35,287 bases of DNA from Bacteroidota bacterium (GTDB taxonomy: Bacteria > Bacteroidota > Bacteroidia > AKYH767-A > OLB10), in NCBI GenBank assembly GCA_019136655.1, contig JAGVTU010000011.1, forward strand, positions 1 to 35,287, written 5' to 3'. Shown piece by piece: positions 31,629-35,287 of the stretch (position 1 is its first letter; each line of letters starts with the position of its first letter). A program made the translations under genes and the position numbers. A model generated the notes under the pieces. The model made no database searches. It saw only the letters and a list, made by a program, of their open reading frames with translations, and was not told the origin of the DNA.

Positions 31629-34600
31629 ATGGCACTAAAAATTTACAGCAAAACGAAGGCAGAGAGTAACAAACCTCTGAATGGTGATGACGAAAAGCGA
31701 TGGTTGTCGCAATTCAAAGCCTTGTCATTATCGCTATTGTTCATTCATCTGGTCTTGATGATGAGTGCAGCATTTAACTTAGTTAATGCTCAAACCTACG
31801 CTCCAATGAGCTATTGGACGTTCAACAGCAGTCCTTTTAATAAGGATTCAATGAACAGAACCAACATGGACTTTACATCTTATGGTTGCGGATATACCGT
31901 TTCCAACAACAGTGTTGTGGGTAAAGGACTTATCTTAGGAAGCAATGGAGATAATATTAACACTGGAAACTTTGCTGTAGATACTGCTTTTACTATTGAG
32001 TTCCTGTTTAAGCCGGGATATCAGTTTAATCAAACATTGCTGTTCAGAAGAATGGACGGAGGCTTCTCAGCTAATTTTAATTTTGATGGTATTTATTTTT
32101 ATACCTATACAAACGGAACAGGTTCTGATGAACTCAAAGTACCTTTTGATCAAATAGGAAAGCGCTCATATGGTTATTTTGTTGATGGTAACTGGCATCA
32201 TTTGGTGTTTAAGTACAGTTCCAATACCGGAAAAAAGGAAATTTATATTGATGGTGAATGCCCATCAGGGTATTCCAAAACTATTTCAGGTAAAGTAATC
32301 AGCGGCTCCAACACCAGTTTGTTTTGGAATCAGGGTGTTAGTTATATGAAATACTTTGGTGAGTATGATGAAATAGCTATATATAATACCAGCATCCCAC
32401 AGAAGTTAATTTATCAGCACTATAAAGACGCTATCAATAACCATCTTCCGTATAGTTTTAACCTCACATATTCTGGATCACTTCCTTCTGCAACTCCAAT
32501 TTCAGCTGCTTTAGATCCGATGGACTTCCCTCAGGGTTATCTCAGTCCAACTACATCAGCAATTGAACAGTTACGCAGTTATCCTACTGCACGATATAAA
32601 CCCGGAAATACACTGATGAAAAACTTTAACTGGATTGACCTGATGTATATGGGTGGACGTTTTCAGCCGGGTGTTTCTGATGCACAGTCAGTAACCAACA
32701 GTGTAAACCTCAATGAGGAGTTAGCAAAAAACTGGAATTATATGATTCAGTTACGACTTAGTATGGATAGTTGGGGTAATTCCTGGGCAAATCTGGCCAA
32801 TCAGAATCCACAATTAGGTACTTCTCTTATTACATTACGTGCACAGTTAAATCCATCAACTATTACAAGCCAGTCGTTAAGTAATGACAAATATTTACAA
32901 AATTCATCAGGTAATTTTATAGATCCTAATGGCAATACCTCATCACGTAAATGGTGGAGGCCAACAGCACCAACTTCTACTTATGACAATGATGGAGTTC
33001 AAATGCGTGCAAACGTTCAGGATGTATTGAATGCACTGACCCGACCATTGACAATGATTAATGAAAATGGTGAAGTATTTCCATGGATAACTGATGGAGC
33101 ACTTGCTTCTGATCCTGCTGTAGTATCAGCTAAGAATGCTTCAGGACTGGATTTTCAGACATTTCAGGCCCGTAAGTTTAAAGAGAATGAAATTCAATCA
33201 TACCGTGATAAAATATTTGATTTAACTGCTTTGTCAAATACTAAATTTACAGAGTATGGTATAGATGGATTTCCACAATATCGTCAGAAATATTCTGAAG
33301 CACGATTGGTGAATTCGCAAATGAATGGACAGTATTACAGTACTCCTGATTTTTATCCTCGCTGGCCATATAACTGGCGCAACTGGATAACTGCATGGCA
33401 TGGCTGGCAGTGGATAGTTGATAGCCGTTATTATGAATTGCAGGCAGGAGATAATTTATTCTCACCATTTGTGGCTGCCGGTTGGGATGTAGATGAAACA
33501 AAAAATATGCGCCCTGGACAGTTTCTTGGACTTCTGAAATGTCTGAATATGATTGGAGCAGAGTTTTTCTATGCAGGATATTTTAATGAAGCAGGAAACT
33601 ACAATCCGCCAAACCCACCTCCGGGAAATCCTGCAGGGTATGCATGGCAGGCAGCAGCACCTTCATATGCTCAGGGAATAGCAAGTCGTTATGAAGATTT
33701 GCTACGCAACGGTAGTGTTATGATTGGAAATGTACCTGCTTATTATTCTGATCCTAATGGGAAACCCGGATATACTTTCTGGGCAGGTGATTTGCGTAAA
33801 CTTGTTGTAGCAAGAAAACATAACACACTTGCTAAGTTTGCAATTACAGGTACCATTCAGCCAAACACCAATATGCAGGGTGGAGCAGAGAACGAAAGTG
33901 TAGCTACTATCACTCTTGACGGACAACAGCTGAAGTTTAAAGTTAGACGTCAGGGCAGCACATTTATTTATGATAAGACAAATGCATCAGCTCCTGTATT
34001 TTATCAGTTAGATGAATGGCATGAGAGTTCACATCCATCTCATTGGTCAAAAGATTTTGTTGTAGAGGCAGAATTGTATGATAATACAAGTACTACTTAT
34101 AATTTAAAAACTATTCAGGCATCAGGTGCAGCTGCAGGTGATTATACAGAATATTCTACTGCTGTTGTGTTCCCATCGAACCAGTCTAACTTTACTCCAA
34201 TGGAGTATGTAATTCAACCAAGAAATTCGTCACAAAGCAATTTGTTTCTTTGGGTAAGAGCAAGAAGCACCGATGGAACAGCTTCAGGTATTTCTGTTTC
34301 ATTAGACAATGGTGCAGCAAAAACAATTGGTTGTATTTCTGATACAAACTGGACGTGGTACAGAATTGACGCTTGTAACCAGCAGCCAATTGAGTTTACA
34401 GGAATTAGCGCAGGAATGCATACAATTCGTTTTACGCCAACCAATAACAAATTAATGTTTGACAAATTTGTGTTATCGTCTAATTCAAGTCTTATCACCA
34501 ATTATTCAACTGCAACATGCTCTTCAGGTGGCTCGGCAAGTGCAACAGCAAATGGACCTACATCATTTTGCCAGGGTGGAAGTGTTACACTTACTGCAAG

Positions 34601-35287
34601 TGCAGGCAGCTCTTATTTATGGTCAAATGGTGCAACAACACAATCAATTACTGTTACTTCATCAGGTAATTATAATGTTACAGTTGCTCAAAGTGGCGGA
34701 TGCGCGGCAGTAAGTAATACAATCAATGTAACAGTTAGCTCAGCTCCTGCAGCAACTATCACACCAAGCGGTTCAACTACAATTTGCCAGGGTTCAAGTG
34801 TAACATTAACAGCCAGCAATGGCAGTTCTTATCTGTGGTCAAACGGTGCAACAACACAATCCATTACAGTAAATACAGCCGGAGGTTACTCTGTAACAGT
34901 AAGCAATGCACAGGGTTGTTCTGCAACATCTTCTCCTGTTTCAGTGACTATGTCAACAGGATCTGTACCAACTATTTCAGCTAATGGGCCTACAACTTTC
35001 TGCGCAGGTGGCAGTGTAACTCTTACTGCAAGTACAGGAAGCAGCTATTTGTGGTCAAACGGTGCAACTACGCAATCAATTACCGTAAACAGTTCAGGTA
35101 CTTTCTCTGTAACTGTTACAAGCGGAACATGTAGTGGAACTTCTGCTCCAAAGACAGTTACTGTAAATTCAACTCCAACAGCAACAATCACAGCAAGCGG
35201 TTCTACATCATTCTGTCCAGGTGGCAGTGTAACACTTACTGCAAGCACAGGAAGCAGCTATTTGTGGTCAAATGGTGCAACAACAAA
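31629..35287 (+). CDS. Giant secreted LamG / CBM-like / Ig-repeat surface protein (5' part)
   Basis: The frame is open from ATG 31629 to the window end (1219 codons plus 2 bases, no stop). A long basic N-region (MALKIYSKTKAESNKPL) precedes a hydrophobic core (LSLSLLFIHLVLMMSAAF) and NAQ, giving an extended signal peptide of about 54 residues. A LamG/concanavalin-like domain spans about 57-270: NFAVDTAFTIEFLFKPG, DGNWHHLVFKYS, KEIYIDGE, DEIAIYNTS. Residues 270-830 form an unidentified Trp/Tyr-rich region with WPYNWRNWITAWHGWQW (about 578-594) and AAGWDVDETKNMRPGQFLG. A carbohydrate-binding-module-like domain follows at about 837-953 (LFLWVRARSTDG, MHTIRFTPTNNKLMFDKF). Ig-like repeats occupy residues from about 960 on. 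T9SS sorting is likely but would lie outside the window. Confidence 0.8.
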   Translation, partial: MALKIYSKTKAESNKPLNGDDEKRWLSQFKALSLSLLFIHLVLMMSAAFNLVNAQTYAPMSYWTFNSSPFNKDSMNRTNMDFTSYGCGYTVSNNSVVGKGLILGSNGDNINTGNFAVDTAFTIEFLFKPGYQFNQTLLFRRMDGGFSANFNFDGIYFYTYTNGTGSDELKVPFDQIGKRSYGYFVDGNWHHLVFKYSSNTGKKEIYIDGECPSGYSKTISGKVISGSNTSLFWNQGVSYMKYFGEYDEIAIYNTSIPQKLIYQHYKDAINNHLPYSFNLTYSGSLPSATPISAALDPMDFPQGYLSPTTSAIEQLRSYPTARYKPGNTLMKNFNWIDLMYMGGRFQPGVSDAQSVTNSVNLNEELAKNWNYMIQLRLSMDSWGNSWANLANQNPQLGTSLITLRAQLNPSTITSQSLSNDKYLQNSSGNFIDPNGNTSSRKWWRPTAPTSTYDNDGVQMRANVQDVLNALTRPLTMINENGEVFPWITDGALASDPAVVSAKNASGLDFQTFQARKFKENEIQSYRDKIFDLTALSNTKFTEYGIDGFPQYRQKYSEARLVNSQMNGQYYSTPDFYPRWPYNWRNWITAWHGWQWIVDSRYYELQAGDNLFSPFVAAGWDVDETKNMRPGQFLGLLKCLNMIGAEFFYAGYFNEAGNYNPPNPPPGNPAGYAWQAAAPSYAQGIASRYEDLLRNGSVMIGNVPAYYSDPNGKPGYTFWAGDLRKLVVARKHNTLAKFAITGTIQPNTNMQGGAENESVATITLDGQQLKFKVRRQGSTFIYDKTNASAPVFYQLDEWHESSHPSHWSKDFVVEAELYDNTSTTYNLKTIQASGAAAGDYTEYSTAVVFPSNQSNFTPMEYVIQPRNSSQSNLFLWVRARSTDGTASGISVSLDNGAAKTIGCISDTNWTWYRIDACNQQPIEFTGISAGMHTIRFTPTNNKLMFDKFVLSSNSSLITNYSTATCSSGGSASATANGPTSFCQGGSVTLTASAGSSYLWSNGATTQSITVTSSGNYNVTVAQSGGCAAVSNTINVTVSSAPAATITPSGSTTICQGSSVTLTASNGSSYLWSNGATTQSITVNTAGGYSVTVSNAQGCSATSSPVSVTMSTGSVPTISANGPTTFCAGGSVTLTASTGSSYLWSNGATTQSITVNSSGTFSVTVTSGTCSGTSAPKTVTVNSTPTATITASGSTSFCPGGSVTLTASTGSSYLWSNGATT
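34530..35287 (+). repeat. Tandem Ig-like repeats, about 216-base period
   Basis: The segment encoding SSYLWSNGATTQSITV recurs with TGGTCAAA beginning at 34620, 34836, 35052 and 35265, giving periods of 216, 216 and 213 bases (72, 72 and 71 residues). Each unit has FC(Q/A/P)GGSVTLTAS or the like, then the conserved YLWSNGATT. Units 3 and 4 differ by only a few bases over about 60, pointing to recent duplication or recombination. The array continues past the window end. Confidence 0.85.

Noticed and set aside
34530..35287. CRISPR-like periodic repeats
   Set aside because: The repeat period is 213-216 bases, always a multiple of three and in frame, encoding Ig-like units.

Overview
The window looks like a chromosomal segment of a member of the Bacteroidota. 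The evidence is two complete secreted proteins with type IX secretion (T9SS) C-terminal sorting domains, a gingipain-type C25 peptidase, several intergenic matches to the Bacteroidota -7 promoter element TAnnTTTG, a DUF2027/Smr protein, a PRiA4 ORF-3-type protein with an acidic tail, and an AT-leaning base composition. I saw no tRNA, rRNA, CRISPR array, transposase or phage gene. Genus cannot be set from the sequence alone.

Layout. (1) 1-1957, minus strand: the 5' part of a secreted leucine-rich-repeat-like protein and a complete T9SS propeller-like protein. (2) 2105-3763, minus: three short, very AT-rich genes of unknown function that look like an accessory insertion. (3) 4029-6694, minus: a GH57 alpha-glucan hydrolase and a GT4 glycogen-synthase-like glycosyltransferase, a typical alpha-glucan storage pair. 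(4) 6925-14531, plus: paaZ (ring opening in phenylacetate catabolism), a membrane SHOCT protein, an enoyl-CoA hydratase, a fused E1 alpha/beta 2-oxoacid dehydrogenase and an M61 PDZ peptidase. (5) 14532-16205, minus: a DUF2027/Smr protein and a PRiA4-type protein with an acidic tail, separated by an intrinsic terminator. (6) 16386-19760, plus: a large C25 peptidase exported by T9SS. (7) 19811-28757, minus: a polysaccharide cluster with aminotransferase, O-antigen-ligase-like protein, two GT2 glycosyltransferases, a Wzy-like polymerase, a Wzx-like flippase, a Wzz-like protein and a second flippase. It sits directly downstream of rny. (8) 28771-31135, minus: rny, zapA and a small coiled-coil gene. 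(9) 31136-31628: a 493-base intergenic region with strong RNA-structure signals. (10) 31629-end, plus: the first 1219 codons of a giant secreted protein with a LamG-like domain, an unidentified Trp-rich region, a carbohydrate-binding-like domain and near-identical 72-residue Ig-like repeats. It runs off the window.

How it fits together. Region 7 has the parts of a Wzx/Wzy polysaccharide pathway. Region 4 combines aromatic-acid and acyl-CoA catabolism with a 2-oxoacid dehydrogenase. The surface proteins at both ends and in the middle are T9SS cargo or likely cargo. The least explained parts are the 31136-31628 region (an orphan leftward terminator plus two mutually exclusive hairpins), the giant protein that follows it, the zapA-rny gap, and the AT-rich island at 2105-3763.
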